Assembly: GCA_031549415.1 (NCBI GenBank)
Contig: JAVBPU010000004.1
Coordinates: forward strand, 1-64,000
Origin: Limiplasma sp031549415
GTDB taxonomy: Bacteria; Bacillota; Clostridia; Christensenellales; Aristaeellaceae
Reading direction: 5' to 3'
DNA length: 64,000 bases
In this document: positions 9,375 through 17,818 of the stretch, in pieces
Numbering within the stretch: the first letter of the stretch is position 1
Layout of the letters: every line of letters begins with the position of its first letter
Program-made: the position numbers and the translations under genes
The notes under the pieces: generated by a model
What the model was told of the DNA's origin: nothing
What the model saw: the letters and a program-made list of their open reading frames with translations, nothing else
Database searches by the model: none

Positions 9375-9405
9375 GTACCCCTCCGCCGCATTTCTGCAAA
9401 GAACA

Positions 9406-10902
9406 TCAAATCAACTTGTCCACCAGCATACGCTCCGTTACTTGCTCATCCCGCCCAAACTGGCCGTTGATTTTGCCATCCTTCATAATCAGGATGCGAT
9501 CAGCCATGCCCAGCAGCTCCGGGATTTCCTCGGAAACCATAATGATGGAATTGCCCTGGGAAATCAGCTGCTCCATCAGGTGGTAGATGGCGGTTTTGAC
9601 GCCGATATCAATGCCTCGGGTGGGGCAGTCCATGATGATGATCCGGGATTGGTTGGCCATCCATTTGGCCACGACAACCTTTTGTTTGTTCCCGCCGGAC
9701 AACTCCTTGGCCAGCTGCTGGACGTTTTGCATCTTGATGGACAGCTGGTTTGCAGCCTTGTCCGCCAGGGCCCTTTCACTCTTGCGGGTAATGAACGGGC
9801 CCCGTTTCAAATCGTCCAGAGAGGTAACGGTAATGTTGTCTTTGATGCTGGACATCAAAAACAGCGATTCCTGGTCACGATCCTTGGGCAAATAGGCCAT
9901 GTGATTTTTGATGGCCACAGCCGGGGACGTGATCTTCACGCCGGACTGGCTGAGCACGATTTCGCCCCCGTCCGGTTTGATGGCGCCAAAAACCACCTTG
10001 CACAGTTCATGCATGCCGCACTCGGTCAGGCCGCCAAAGCCGAGGATTTCCCCTTTGCGAAGCTCAAAGTTGATATCGCTCAGATGCCCTTCCAGTTGAA
10101 TACCCTTTGCCGACAACACCACATCGGGGGTGGCAAACACCTTCTCATCGCGGTAGTAGCTACCTGCCAAATCCCGGCCAATCATCAACTGGCGCATGCC
10201 CTCGGGCGTCACATCGCTGCCAAAGAGCGTATCCACATACTGGCCATCCCGAAGAACCATGGCGGAATCGCAAACCTGCTGCACTTCATCCAAATCATGG
10301 GAAATGAAGACTACCGCCTTCTTTTGCTCTTTCAGCGACTTGATGATGGCGTAGATCTTATCGCGCCCTATGTGGGAGAGGGCGGTGGTGGTTTCGTCAA
10401 CGATGAGGATTTCCGGCTTGTTGTACAGCGCGCGGCAGACCTCCACCAGCTTGCGATCCTCAAAGGAAAGGTCCTCCACACGATCCTTGGGCGAAATATG
10501 ATCCGCGCCAACGCTTGTCAGCAGTTCCTGGGCGGCGGCGCTCATTTTCCGGCCGCTGATGCTGAAATGTTGTGCAAAGCGCTCCTCTTTGCCAAGGAAA
10601 ATGTTTTCCGCCACCGTAAGGCCGTTGATGGTTCCCATCTCCTGGATGAGGACACAGATCCCTTGGTTGCTGGCGTCGATGATGGATTTGGAGGAATAGG
10701 GCCTGCCCTGATATGTCATCGCTCCGGCGTCCGCTTTCAAAGAGCCGGTTACCATGCTCATCAGGGTGGATTTGCCTGAACCGTTCTCCCCTATCAGCGC
10801 CAGCACCTGACCCCGATGCAGCTCCATAGACACATTCTGTACGGCTTTGGTTGGCCCAAAGCTTTTGAACATGCCCTCCAGCTTCAAAATGACCTCTTCC
10901 AT
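9406..10902 (-). CDS. Sugar ABC transporter ATP-binding protein (RbsA type)
   Basis: The protein has 498 residues with two ABC ATPase domains in tandem, the usual size for RbsA/XylG proteins. The first domain has Walker A GENGSGKST (near 40), a signature-like LSFEDRKLVE and Walker B ILIVDE. The second lacks a normal Walker A (FGGLTECGM in its place) but keeps LSGGNKQKV and IIMDCPTRGIDIG, as in other RbsA proteins. I start it at the ATG at 10902, which begins the conserved MEEVILKLEG. An upstream extension to 10974 is possible but has no ribosome site. It powers the importer formed by the two permeases. Confidence 0.9.
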   Translation of the reverse strand: MEEVILKLEGMFKSFGPTKAVQNVSMELHRGQVLALIGENGSGKSTLMSMVTGSLKADAGAMTYQGRPYSSKSIIDASNQGICVLIQEMGTINGLTVAENIFLGKEERFAQHFSISGRKMSAAAQELLTSVGADHISPKDRVEDLSFEDRKLVEVCRALYNKPEILIVDETTTALSHIGRDKIYAIIKSLKEQKKAVVFISHDLDEVQQVCDSAMVLRDGQYVDTLFGSDVTPEGMRQLMIGRDLAGSYYRDEKVFATPDVVLSAKGIQLEGHLSDINFELRKGEILGFGGLTECGMHELCKVVFGAIKPDGGEIVLSQSGVKITSPAVAIKNHMAYLPKDRDQESLFLMSSIKDNITVTSLDDLKRGPFITRKSERALADKAANQLSIKMQNVQQLAKELSGGNKQKVVVAKWMANQSRIIIMDCPTRGIDIGVKTAIYHLMEQLISQGNSIIMVSEEIPELLGMADRILIMKDGKINGQFGRDEQVTERMLVDKLI

Positions 10903-10948
10903 ATTTGTCCCATCCCAAATCATCAATTTGTGCTGTGCTTTTCGCCTG

Positions 10949-11308
10949 TTACTTCTGCGCTTGAATCGCTTCAAGCTCGCGCTTCAAGGCCTCCACATCA
11001 ATCGGATCATCGATAAACAGCATCTCTTCCCGTTCCCATTCGTAAAAATTGTGACGGTCAACCTCAATCTTCTGACACTCTTCGTCCTCTGCAAATTCTT
11101 CAAACATTCTGCCCCATGCTGCAAAGTCATCGTAGGCGCGAATGTGCACCCTGGTTTGGGAATGCTCATCGCCGGAGAACATGCGGTAGCGGCGGGGAAG
11201 CGGGTGTCCCAGCCGTGCTTCTTCCATGTCGGTGCGGCGTTCCAATTCCAATTCCTGCATCCATTTCTCAAAAGGGATTTTCTGTGTTTGGCGATATACA
11301 ATCCGCAT
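10949..11308 (-). CDS. Conserved small protein of the sugar operon, unknown function
   Basis: The protein has 119 residues; I do not recognise it. It is charged and soluble, with a predicted beta-alpha-beta start (MRIVYRQTQ) and a central RVHIRAYDDFAAW block that would fit a dimeric alpha/beta-barrel fold (a guess). ATG start with GGGGAGG. The segment FYEWEREEMLFIDDP resembles FAWERREILYGDD in the truncated reading frame just upstream (11322-11510), so the two are probably duplicated relatives. It is the first intact gene of the ABC sugar operon and lies 46 bases before the ATPase gene. Confidence 0.65.
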   Translation of the reverse strand: MRIVYRQTQKIPFEKWMQELELERRTDMEEARLGHPLPRRYRMFSGDEHSQTRVHIRAYDDFAAWGRMFEEFAEDEECQKIEVDRHNFYEWEREEMLFIDDPIDVEALKRELEAIQAQK

Positions 11309-11321
11309 GGCGATCCTCCCC

Positions 11322-11510
11322 TTACCCCTTATAATTTTCTTGCTCTTTAGGCATTTTGTAATTGGGGTTTACCACGTATTTCACGGTGCGCCCTTGTTCC
11401 GCCGCCATTTGCAGCCAGGGCATGATGGGGTCTGCCGCATCATCACCGTACAGAATTTCCCGACGCTCCCAGGCAAAGCACTTTTCCCACTCGGCATCCA
11501 ATACCCTGCA
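11322..11510 (-). pseudogene. 5'-truncated relative of the 10949-11308 gene
   Basis: About 62 codons remain open, ending in TAA at 11322, only 13 bases before the next gene. The translated piece contains EWEKCFAWERREILYGDD and ends KMPKEQENYKG. It has no start codon with a ribosome site, and the frame runs into TAG at 11511-11513. The similarity to the C-terminal half of the neighbouring 119-residue protein suggests an ancestral pair. The break coincides with the left edge of the recombinase-bearing module. Read as a gene remnant left by insertion or deletion (inference). Confidence 0.6.
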
Positions 11511-12054
11511 CTAAGGGACCAAAAGAGCAGTGATACTTCCGTCAGGCACATTTTTATAGGCAGCGTGAGGCTCCAGCGATGTCGTTCCTGCACAGCATAG
11601 CATTTTGGCAGGTCAACGTCATTGGGAAAAGACGGCTGGCGAAGATGGCATGAATGCGCTCCCTTATCATTGCTTTTGTCATATGCATAAAGGAATATGT
11701 TGGAAATGATCAGTTGTAAGATACAGGGTGCTGCCGCGCAACGCCGGTATGTAAGTGACAAAATAACCGCTGTGTGTCCAGCGGCATGAAATGCCCCCGA
11801 CCGCCAGCGCATGGAACCCGAATCAGGTGGCAAGCGGAAATGCTTGTCAGGCAGATACAGGTTCGTCCGTGCGAACATCCTATACAGTTTGGCGTTCTGT
11901 TTTGATCCGCCCTTCTCTGTGGCGGAAATTCATCCGCGCTGTGTTCGCCAAAAAACAAGCACAAAAAAACAGCCATGCAAGAGAGAGGAAATGCCCAAGG
12001 CGGCATCAATGAATGTGTTTCCATGAAAACTGCGCCACACGAAAAGAGGCTTGC
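11511..12054. other. Gene-free edge of the recombinase module
   Basis: About 540 bases between the truncated gene and the ParB-like gene. Base composition is more AT-rich than the flanks. Open frames exist on the minus strand (for example 11381-11878) but have no ribosome site, no recognisable protein character, and run across the remnant in the wrong frame. I see no clear terminator or attachment repeat. It probably contains the left end of the inserted module. Confidence 0.4.
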
Positions 12055-12912
12055 CTATTCTTCCGTGTTATCATCATCCTCATCCAGCAGGTCGGCTCCC
12101 ATATCCCCGTCAACACTTGTTCCCGTGTCCTTTTCATAGAGCCTGCTCCATTGCAGCGGGTGTTTGCATTTGCGGTTGTAGGCCACCAGCATAGCCTCGG
12201 CGTAGCCCAGTGAACCCGGCCGCCTTTCCTTGGCAGTCCGCGCAAGCTGTTTGACGGAGATAAGCCCTATGCGTTCCTGAAACAGCTCATCCTTTAAGGA
12301 ATCTCCAAACGTGTACACAAGCCGTGCGACTCCATTGAGAAAATTTCCAGAAAGTGAGTACATGTCGCCTTCCCACGCGCTTACACAAAGACGAAGCGTG
12401 CGGTCCAATAAGTGATAGCCGTATTTGTCATAGATGCGCTCAAGCGCCGATACCGCGCAAATGACGTTATAGTTTCTCGCCTGGCCGATGGATAGAGAGT
12501 AGGATTCCACCAAGTCTTTTATCATAAGTTGCTTATTGTTACCAGCCTCAATATTGGCCATGAACACCTCATAGGGTTTGAGCGCCTTCACATATTTCAT
12601 CTGGTTAGCAAAAATATCCGCCTCATCTTGATAATTCAGTTCATCATAAATCATGCACCACACAGGTGTGTCACGCGACCCTGAAACGAGCGCGACAATT
12701 TCTATGGTGTGCTGACCGTTAAAGACAAAGTTGAGGCCATCGCGTCTGCTGACCTTGACGGGGTTCATCTGCCGCAAGTCAAAATGCGCGGCCGTCTGCT
12801 CCACATGACTTTGCGATAGATTTCGCTGATACTCCTGGCTGGAAACCAAATCCTTTATCGGGATCAGCTCAAAATGGACATCAGGAACAAACATACCATA
12901 ATCAGGCATCAA
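12055..12912 (-). CDS. ParB/Srx-fold protein (DUF6551-like)
   Basis: The protein has 285 residues. The N-terminal 110 residues look like a ParB/sulfiredoxin-fold nucleotide-binding domain: IPIKDLVSSQEYQR, then FVFNGQHTIEIVA in the place of the ParB box II. The rest is helical, ending in a very acidic tail (DLLDEDDDNTEE). Related proteins are found on plasmids, phages and integrative elements; the resemblance to the DUF6551 group is from memory. It overlaps the upstream ParB gene by ATGA, so the two ParB-fold proteins should be made together. It is the last gene of the six-gene operon. The catalytic role is unknown. Confidence 0.7.
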   Translation of the reverse strand: MMPDYGMFVPDVHFELIPIKDLVSSQEYQRNLSQSHVEQTAAHFDLRQMNPVKVSRRDGLNFVFNGQHTIEIVALVSGSRDTPVWCMIYDELNYQDEADIFANQMKYVKALKPYEVFMANIEAGNNKQLMIKDLVESYSLSIGQARNYNVICAVSALERIYDKYGYHLLDRTLRLCVSAWEGDMYSLSGNFLNGVARLVYTFGDSLKDELFQERIGLISVKQLARTAKERRPGSLGYAEAMLVAYNRKCKHPLQWSRLYEKDTGTSVDGDMGADLLDEDDDNTEE

Positions 12913-13883
12913 AACGCTCCTTTCATCGCGGCGAGCAAAGCCTGTATCTCACTTTGCAAAAGCTCCAAGGCTTCCGTGAGTCGGGTTTTCGCTTCAGCGG
13001 AAACCCTGTTTAGATCGCCCTTTGTCCTGGTTCGTTTTATGGAACCTGCCCAGGAGGGGATCGTAAAGGCAAGGCCCTTGGCTACACTATCCGGGTCATA
13101 CGCGGGCATCCTCTTGATAATCGGTATGTGATTGGGCTTTGTCACGGACTCCTTCTCCCGCTGGTTGGACAGTTCTCTGCGGGACTTGCTATACCGAATG
13201 AAGGAAGCCGAACCAAGCCCTATCTTTGAACTCAAATCTTTCATTTCCTCCGCATCCATTTCCGAGAGTTTCACGATATTTTCGTGAGAGATTTTATAAT
13301 GGCCCGCAAGTATCTTGGGAACCAATTCCGGGATTTTTTTCCAAAGCACATCCAGTGCTTGACTATACTTTGCGTATTTTTGTACAGCCCCGGAGGATAA
13401 ATGATATTTGACCCCGAGCCTGATGGCCGTGCGTTGCCCGCTTTCCCGGCGTTCCACGCCAGCCCTTTCATCGGGGCCGCTTGATACGTCTGCCCCCTGA
13501 ACCTTAGCATGCCGGCTATGGCCTCTGGCATTTCTGTGAAAACCGATGATTTTTTCCGCTTCGTATTGCCGGCCAATCAGATATTTGCGCATTTGATCCG
13601 TGATATTCCGACGGCCAAGTTGATTCTCGCAAATCCAAACGATTGCCGCCTCCCGTTCGTCAAATGGCTTCTCTTGTATTGCGTATGGAATATGAAGCCG
13701 ATTGCAGATTTCATATCGGCTATACCCGTCGACGATGGCGCCACGCCATGTGATGATTGGGTCCCGGCATCCATCCACCATCAGGCTCGCTTCCAACTGA
13801 GCATACTCCTCACGGTTTGGTGGCCTGATGAGATTTTTGAATTCAGGGTCTATTCGTAACTGTTCATATCCCTTGCGTGTCAT
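12909..13883 (-). CDS. ParB-like N-terminal-domain protein
   Basis: The protein has 324 residues. The ParB N-terminal domain (about 1-100) has IRPPNREEYAQLEASL, then IVDGYSRYEICNRL matching the CTP/nucleotide-binding box. A helix-turn-helix region (about 150-200, LSSGAVQKYAKYSQ) follows. The C-terminus is helical and may dimerise. True chromosome ParB proteins have GERR in box II and a parA neighbour; neither is present, so this is a mobile-element relative rather than Spo0J. Start: ATG with AAGGAG, inside the last 20 bases of the preceding gene. Possible roles are partition, recombination directionality or regulation; all are inference. Confidence 0.75.
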   Translation of the reverse strand: MTRKGYEQLRIDPEFKNLIRPPNREEYAQLEASLMVDGCRDPIITWRGAIVDGYSRYEICNRLHIPYAIQEKPFDEREAAIVWICENQLGRRNITDQMRKYLIGRQYEAEKIIGFHRNARGHSRHAKVQGADVSSGPDERAGVERRESGQRTAIRLGVKYHLSSGAVQKYAKYSQALDVLWKKIPELVPKILAGHYKISHENIVKLSEMDAEEMKDLSSKIGLGSASFIRYSKSRRELSNQREKESVTKPNHIPIIKRMPAYDPDSVAKGLAFTIPSWAGSIKRTRTKGDLNRVSAEAKTRLTEALELLQSEIQALLAAMKGAF

Positions 13884-14262
13884 TTTCTGGGCTCCTTGCG
13901 GCCTTTTTCAACGAATGTAAGGAGAAATAAGCCACCCGATTTGCTTGGTCGATCTCCCCAGCAAGATGGTAACTGTGTGCATAATCAAGCGCACCAAAGA
14001 TTTTGAATAATCCGTCCATGAGAGCGGCACTGTAAAACTCTATACAGCTTTTCATCTCCAAATTCAAGTGAATCTTATTGGCTGTTCCGCCAGGTATCGG
14101 CTTGTCTGAACCCAGAATCGCGATATACAGCTCCTCCGGATTGATCAGAAACTGAATAAACGCCGGGTTGCCAAGACCGTGCAAAGTCTTCCTGTATATG
14201 CGAAACCTGTTCCGCTTGAGGTCAATCGTTAAGTTTGCCGACGACGGATTCTCATTTCGCAT
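13864..14262 (-). CDS. Short relative of the recombinase C-terminal domain
   Basis: The protein has 132 residues and no named family that I recognise. It carries a shortened copy of the domain seen in the two upstream genes: a strand pair ending AFIQFLINPEE, then a helix block with LMDGLFKIFGALDYAHSYHLAGEI. These align with LEFLVNPID and FLETLFQLFRWNTDFKYRVSGSL in the recombinase. The ATG at 14262 was chosen because GGGAGG lies eight bases upstream and residues before it are not conserved. It overlaps the upstream gene by 11 bases and the ParB gene by 20. Probably an accessory protein of the recombinase (inference). Confidence 0.65.
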   Translation of the reverse strand: MRNENPSSANLTIDLKRNRFRIYRKTLHGLGNPAFIQFLINPEELYIAILGSDKPIPGGTANKIHLNLEMKSCIEFYSAALMDGLFKIFGALDYAHSYHLAGEIDQANRVAYFSLHSLKKAARSPENDTQGI

Positions 14263-15082
14263 TGTCCAAGCCTCCCGCGATGATGTTATGCTCCACGCGA
14301 ACTGGCGGATTGGCAGAAAACGCATTGGGCGCTTCTTCAGATTGGGCAACGTTGTTATCTTTGATTGCATATACGGCGTAACCATCAAAGATGTCAATTC
14401 GCATAGACTGGCGATGTTCCTTGAAAGGCAGCCCGAACTGCCCCTGCCAATCAGTGGGAAAGACAGGGGTGCGCGACATCTTCGGCTTTTCGCCCTCCTT
14501 GAGCACGCGCCGGTAAACCTCCGTCGCGGACAGATCAAAGGCAATCAAGTATTCATCTTTCGCATGAACGATTTTGCCAAGAAGTTTGTAGCGGTAATCT
14601 GGGTTCCATCCCATTAACGAGAAAAGGTTCGCAAAAAACAGCTTGCAAGTAATCTGCCGGGGCCTTCTGCGGGCAGAACCCGGAACGCACCAGGAAACGG
14701 CATCCTGTTCCTCCTCATGGCACAGACGGAAAGCGAGACTTTTGCGTTTGATATTCACCAGCGCCTGCACATAATCCACCGCCTGAAATTTTCGCAGGCA
14801 GGCGGCGTTGAAAGATACCTTAAAATTGTTGAAAGTAATAGAGGGCTCATTCATGTGTGCGAAAAACTCACGGCGGACCACCTGATAACCCTCATAGTCA
14901 AATTCACCATGCAGTTCAATCACATCGCCATTCTCTGCCAGTTCCGGATTTGACTCAGTTGGCTTTTGAACAGGAGCCCCTTTTAGCGGGATAACCCCTT
15001 CATGGTAGGGCGCGTCGCTTCGCGGATATTGGGGCGTATCCGCAATCACCCCTTGCGGTTGCTCTTTCATAAACTCATTCAT
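14252..15082 (-). CDS. Stand-alone relative of the recombinase C-terminal domain
   Basis: The protein has 276 residues with no known enzyme motif. The first 55 residues look disordered and proline-rich. From about residue 60 it can be aligned by eye with the C-terminal half of the recombinase: EFDYEGYQVVRREFF matches DFDMRGFEITRAEFF, and LFFANLFSLMGWNPDYRYKLLGKI matches the recombinase block at about its residues 505-530. A shared WxxxFGxP element near the end of each follows. Start: ATG with GGAGGGG, overlapping the recombinase stop by eight bases (ATGAATGA). It may bind DNA or pair with the recombinase (inference). Confidence 0.65.
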   Translation of the reverse strand: MNEFMKEQPQGVIADTPQYPRSDAPYHEGVIPLKGAPVQKPTESNPELAENGDVIELHGEFDYEGYQVVRREFFAHMNEPSITFNNFKVSFNAACLRKFQAVDYVQALVNIKRKSLAFRLCHEEEQDAVSWCVPGSARRRPRQITCKLFFANLFSLMGWNPDYRYKLLGKIVHAKDEYLIAFDLSATEVYRRVLKEGEKPKMSRTPVFPTDWQGQFGLPFKEHRQSMRIDIFDGYAVYAIKDNNVAQSEEAPNAFSANPPVRVEHNIIAGGLDNAK

Positions 15083-16985
15083 CCGCTATCCCCTCCGGTA
15101 TATCTCGACTCAATTCCTGGCTGATGAAGCGCCGAAGCTCTTCAAAATCAGTTACGCGGATTTTTGCTCCTGTTTCAAACAACTGGCCTTCCCTTTTGAT
15201 TTTCCAGTCGCTTTTTCCTTCTGATGCAATGGACGGAAAGATGCGGCGATGCAAGTAATATGGGTTCCCAAACGAGCTCGTCCATTTCTGTGGGATGGCA
15301 CGAACTCTGGCGCCAGAAACTGAAAGTGGCCTAACGGCGTCAGCTTCACAACCAGGGGCGCCTTCTCCCGCGAGCATATGGGGCTTGATAAATGCCTCGG
15401 CATCATTCATATGAAATATGTATACCGCCTCGTTGTCCCTTTGATAGAGCGAACCGGAGACGCGATACTTGAAATCCGTATTCCACCTGAACAATTGAAA
15501 TAACGTTTCAAGGAAAGCCGCGCCGGATATTTCCTTAGGGTAATAAATTCCGCTTGAAACCCTGGAGCAAATGATTGCGTGCCTGCTGTCCTTGGCCGCG
15601 GTTCTGACCGCGAAGCGCGAATCGATTGGATTTACCAGGAATTCAAGCCTATTATTCTTCCCCAGTGTACGGACGCAAGCGGTGCTAAATTTTATCTTCT
15701 TGTCTTGAAAAACCACATAGGGGCGCCGCGCGGTGTCGAAAAATTCAGCGCGTGTGATTTCAAAGCCGCGCATATCAAAATCTCCAGCCTCGACCCGAAC
15801 ATGAATCTCCGGTCCTTGCTCCTCGTACCCATCGCGCTCCCCTGCAGCGCTGTTGGTACCAGGATTAATGCTGGCCGCGGCCTGATAAAAATCCATGAGC
15901 GTAAAGCCAGCCCAGCGGGGATTGATCGTGACAAAGCCTTTCAAAAGCCCGCTGTCGATTACCCGCAACTCGGGCAGAACTGACTTGTTTCCATACTTGG
16001 CATTATCCAGCAGCCGCTGGACGGCTATATAATCGTCCCTCGTTATGATCGCGTCATGGTGATTTCGATAAACGCTCTGGGGCCTGTCTCCCCTGTTTTT
16101 CTTCGCCTTATGGTTTAGATAATTCGGCGTGAAGGTCTTTCTCGTTTTAACATCCCCACAGTGCCTCTCGTTACGGAGCACCTGAACAATGGAACTTGCT
16201 GTCCAGTTTATATTGCCCAAATAGGTTTTTCTCCCCAGCTCCGTCAGCGTGTCCGCGATATCTGACGTTGAGTAACCGTAAAGATACATGTAAAAAATAA
16301 GCTTTACTGTCGGTTCTTCCTCTGGATTAATGACCAGGTTGCCCTCCGAATCATGGGAGTAGCCAAGTAGCTTAGGCGTCAGCGGAAGCCCGCCATCAAG
16401 CCGCATGCGCAGGGAAGTTTCCATACTGCGGCTTCGTATATGCGATTCCTCCTGGGCCATCGTAGCCAAAAAGGAAAGCGCCATCTGCGAGTCCTCATTC
16501 AGCGAAAAAACGCACTCACTCTCAAAAAACACGCCGACTGGGTGATCAAGCTCAGCCAGCGTCCGCACTATGCTGACGCAGTCAACCACGTTACGGGCGA
16601 AACGAGAAACGCTTTTGGTGATGATGATATCAATTTTCCCGGCACAACAGTCGGCAATCATGCTGTTGAAGGCATCCCTGTGCTCCAGCGAAGTCCCGCT
16701 GATTCCCTCGTCCGCATAAATTTTCACGAGCGTCCAGTTTGGATGACGGGCCACGTAATCCTCATAGTATTTCTTTTGCAGTTCATAGGACGAGGTCTGC
16801 AAAATGTTTTCAGTGGATACGCGGACATAACCAGCAAGCCGCTGTAGCATATCATTGTCGTAATAATCAATCCGCTTCTTCGCCGGAATAAATTCATAGT
16901 TGTCCGGATTCACTTCCGCGTAAACTCTTTGATGGACGCGCGCCTTTTGTTCGTCTGCTCTCCGCTTTTTGCTCCTATCAATCAT
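15075..16985 (-). CDS. Large serine recombinase with unusual C-terminal half
   Basis: The protein has 636 residues. The resolvase catalytic domain (about 50-200) has GYVRVST with the nucleophile serine, YADEGISGTS and the arginine-bearing SVSRFARN. The Recombinase domain (about 205-345) has LLGYSHDSEGN, NWTASSIVQVLRNE and the SVYRNHHDAIITRDDY end. Residues about 370-636 do not look like the usual zinc ribbon and coiled coil: no cysteine ribbon is visible, and the region matches the next two genes instead. Large serine recombinases integrate or excise mobile DNA. The ATG at 16985 follows GGGAGG and overlaps the upstream stop by eight bases. Confidence 0.9.
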   Translation of the reverse strand: MIDRSKKRRADEQKARVHQRVYAEVNPDNYEFIPAKKRIDYYDNDMLQRLAGYVRVSTENILQTSSYELQKKYYEDYVARHPNWTLVKIYADEGISGTSLEHRDAFNSMIADCCAGKIDIIITKSVSRFARNVVDCVSIVRTLAELDHPVGVFFESECVFSLNEDSQMALSFLATMAQEESHIRSRSMETSLRMRLDGGLPLTPKLLGYSHDSEGNLVINPEEEPTVKLIFYMYLYGYSTSDIADTLTELGRKTYLGNINWTASSIVQVLRNERHCGDVKTRKTFTPNYLNHKAKKNRGDRPQSVYRNHHDAIITRDDYIAVQRLLDNAKYGNKSVLPELRVIDSGLLKGFVTINPRWAGFTLMDFYQAAASINPGTNSAAGERDGYEEQGPEIHVRVEAGDFDMRGFEITRAEFFDTARRPYVVFQDKKIKFSTACVRTLGKNNRLEFLVNPIDSRFAVRTAAKDSRHAIICSRVSSGIYYPKEISGAAFLETLFQLFRWNTDFKYRVSGSLYQRDNEAVYIFHMNDAEAFIKPHMLAGEGAPGCEADAVRPLSVSGARVRAIPQKWTSSFGNPYYLHRRIFPSIASEGKSDWKIKREGQLFETGAKIRVTDFEELRRFISQELSRDIPEGIADE

Positions 16986-17586
16986 CCAGCGCACCTCCCG
17001 AATCCGGATGATTGTCAGGCGGCAAACGGCAATCAGGGGAGGGTAAAAAAGAGGGATCTTTCAAATCCTCCTGATAGTATGAAGCCAAAGTATAGATATC
17101 TTCAGAAATAAAGTAGATGCCAACGGGCTTTGCGAGCGCTGCAAGTATTCTGGCGCAGAAACAGAGTTCCCTGTGCTTCTTGGAAACATTGCTCACTTTT
17201 TGCGTTATGATGAGGTCGGCTTTCCCCTCGCAACAATCCCGAAGCAACCGCGACCACGCTTCGGCATTTTCCATATGCGGCGCGGTTGCCCCTTCGTCGA
17301 TGTAAAACCCAATGAATTCCCAATTGGGGCAAAGAGCCATGGCGCTCAAAAATTGCCGCTTATGGGCCTCAAGATAGTCGTCATACTTTGTCTGATTAAA
17401 GTAACGGATATAGACGGCAACCTTAAAGCCATGCTTCGGCAGAGGACGTTCACGCTTAATGCTCTTCATCCATGCCCGATGTTCCGCGATCCGGGTTTGC
17501 TGTTCGTATTCCGCCTCCACCCCGAGATCGAAAGAGGGTACAACTTCAAGTTCGATATCTTCGCCTTGCCTACTCAAATCTGACAT
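16978..17586 (-). CDS. Resolvase-like protein without catalytic serine
   Basis: The protein has 202 residues. The N-terminal 60 residues are acidic and helical. Residues about 65-175 follow the serine-resolvase fold of the neighbouring recombinase: FYIDEGATAPHMENAEAW matches IYADEGISGTSLEHRDAF, and ADLIITQKV matches IDIIITKSV. The nucleophile position is changed (YIRYF for YVRVS) and the catalytic-arginine block SRFARN has become SNVSKK, so it should be inactive. Start: ATG at 17586 with GGAGGAG. First gene of the six-gene operon. It could pair with the active recombinase as a non-cutting subunit or regulator (inference). Confidence 0.75.
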   Translation of the reverse strand: MSDLSRQGEDIELEVVPSFDLGVEAEYEQQTRIAEHRAWMKSIKRERPLPKHGFKVAVYIRYFNQTKYDDYLEAHKRQFLSAMALCPNWEFIGFYIDEGATAPHMENAEAWSRLLRDCCEGKADLIITQKVSNVSKKHRELCFCARILAALAKPVGIYFISEDIYTLASYYQEDLKDPSFLPSPDCRLPPDNHPDSGGALDD

Positions 17587-17617
17587 AATCTCCTCCGGAC
17601 TATCGCATTCGCTCGCA

Positions 17618-17677
17618 ATTATATAAGCCAGAGGCCCTGAAAGGAACAAACCAGAAGTCAAGTGCTTGACCTCTGGT
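17618..17677 (-). promoter_or_regulatory. Candidate promoter and 32-bp palindrome before the recombinase operon
   Basis: Minus-strand TATAAT lies at 17618-17623, 32 bases before the first start codon; no strong -35 box is visible (TTCCTT at 17 bases). Just beyond lies a 32-base dyad at 17648-17679, arms AAACCAGAaGTCAAG and CTTGACcTCTGGTTT around a central TG. It could be the operator of the divergent Cro/CI-type regulator, or a recombinase attachment site, since those are imperfect dyads with a non-palindromic dinucleotide core. Confidence 0.5.
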
Positions 17678-17690
17678 TTATGTTTGCGCT

Positions 17691-17718
17691 AAAAAACGGG
17701 TTGGATCACGCCAACCCG
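17691..17718 (-). terminator. Rho-independent terminator-like hairpin
   Basis: Arms CGGGTTGG and CCAACCCG with a six-base loop, followed on the minus strand by six T residues. It would stop minus-strand transcripts, for example from the esterase gene, before they enter the recombinase operon. It may also act as a second regulator site beside the dyad at 17648-17679. Confidence 0.6.
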
Positions 17719-17818
17719 CTTCAACTGGATGTCAACATGCATTGATTGGGCGCAGAGCGTAGCTGATAGCGTACACATTACAATGGAGCCGAAAAATTTT
17801 TTTGGAGGTTCTATCGCT

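Noticed and set aside
11381..11878. 165-codon minus-strand frame at the module edge
   Set aside because: It crosses the gene remnant in the wrong frame, lacks a start site and looks like chance coding.
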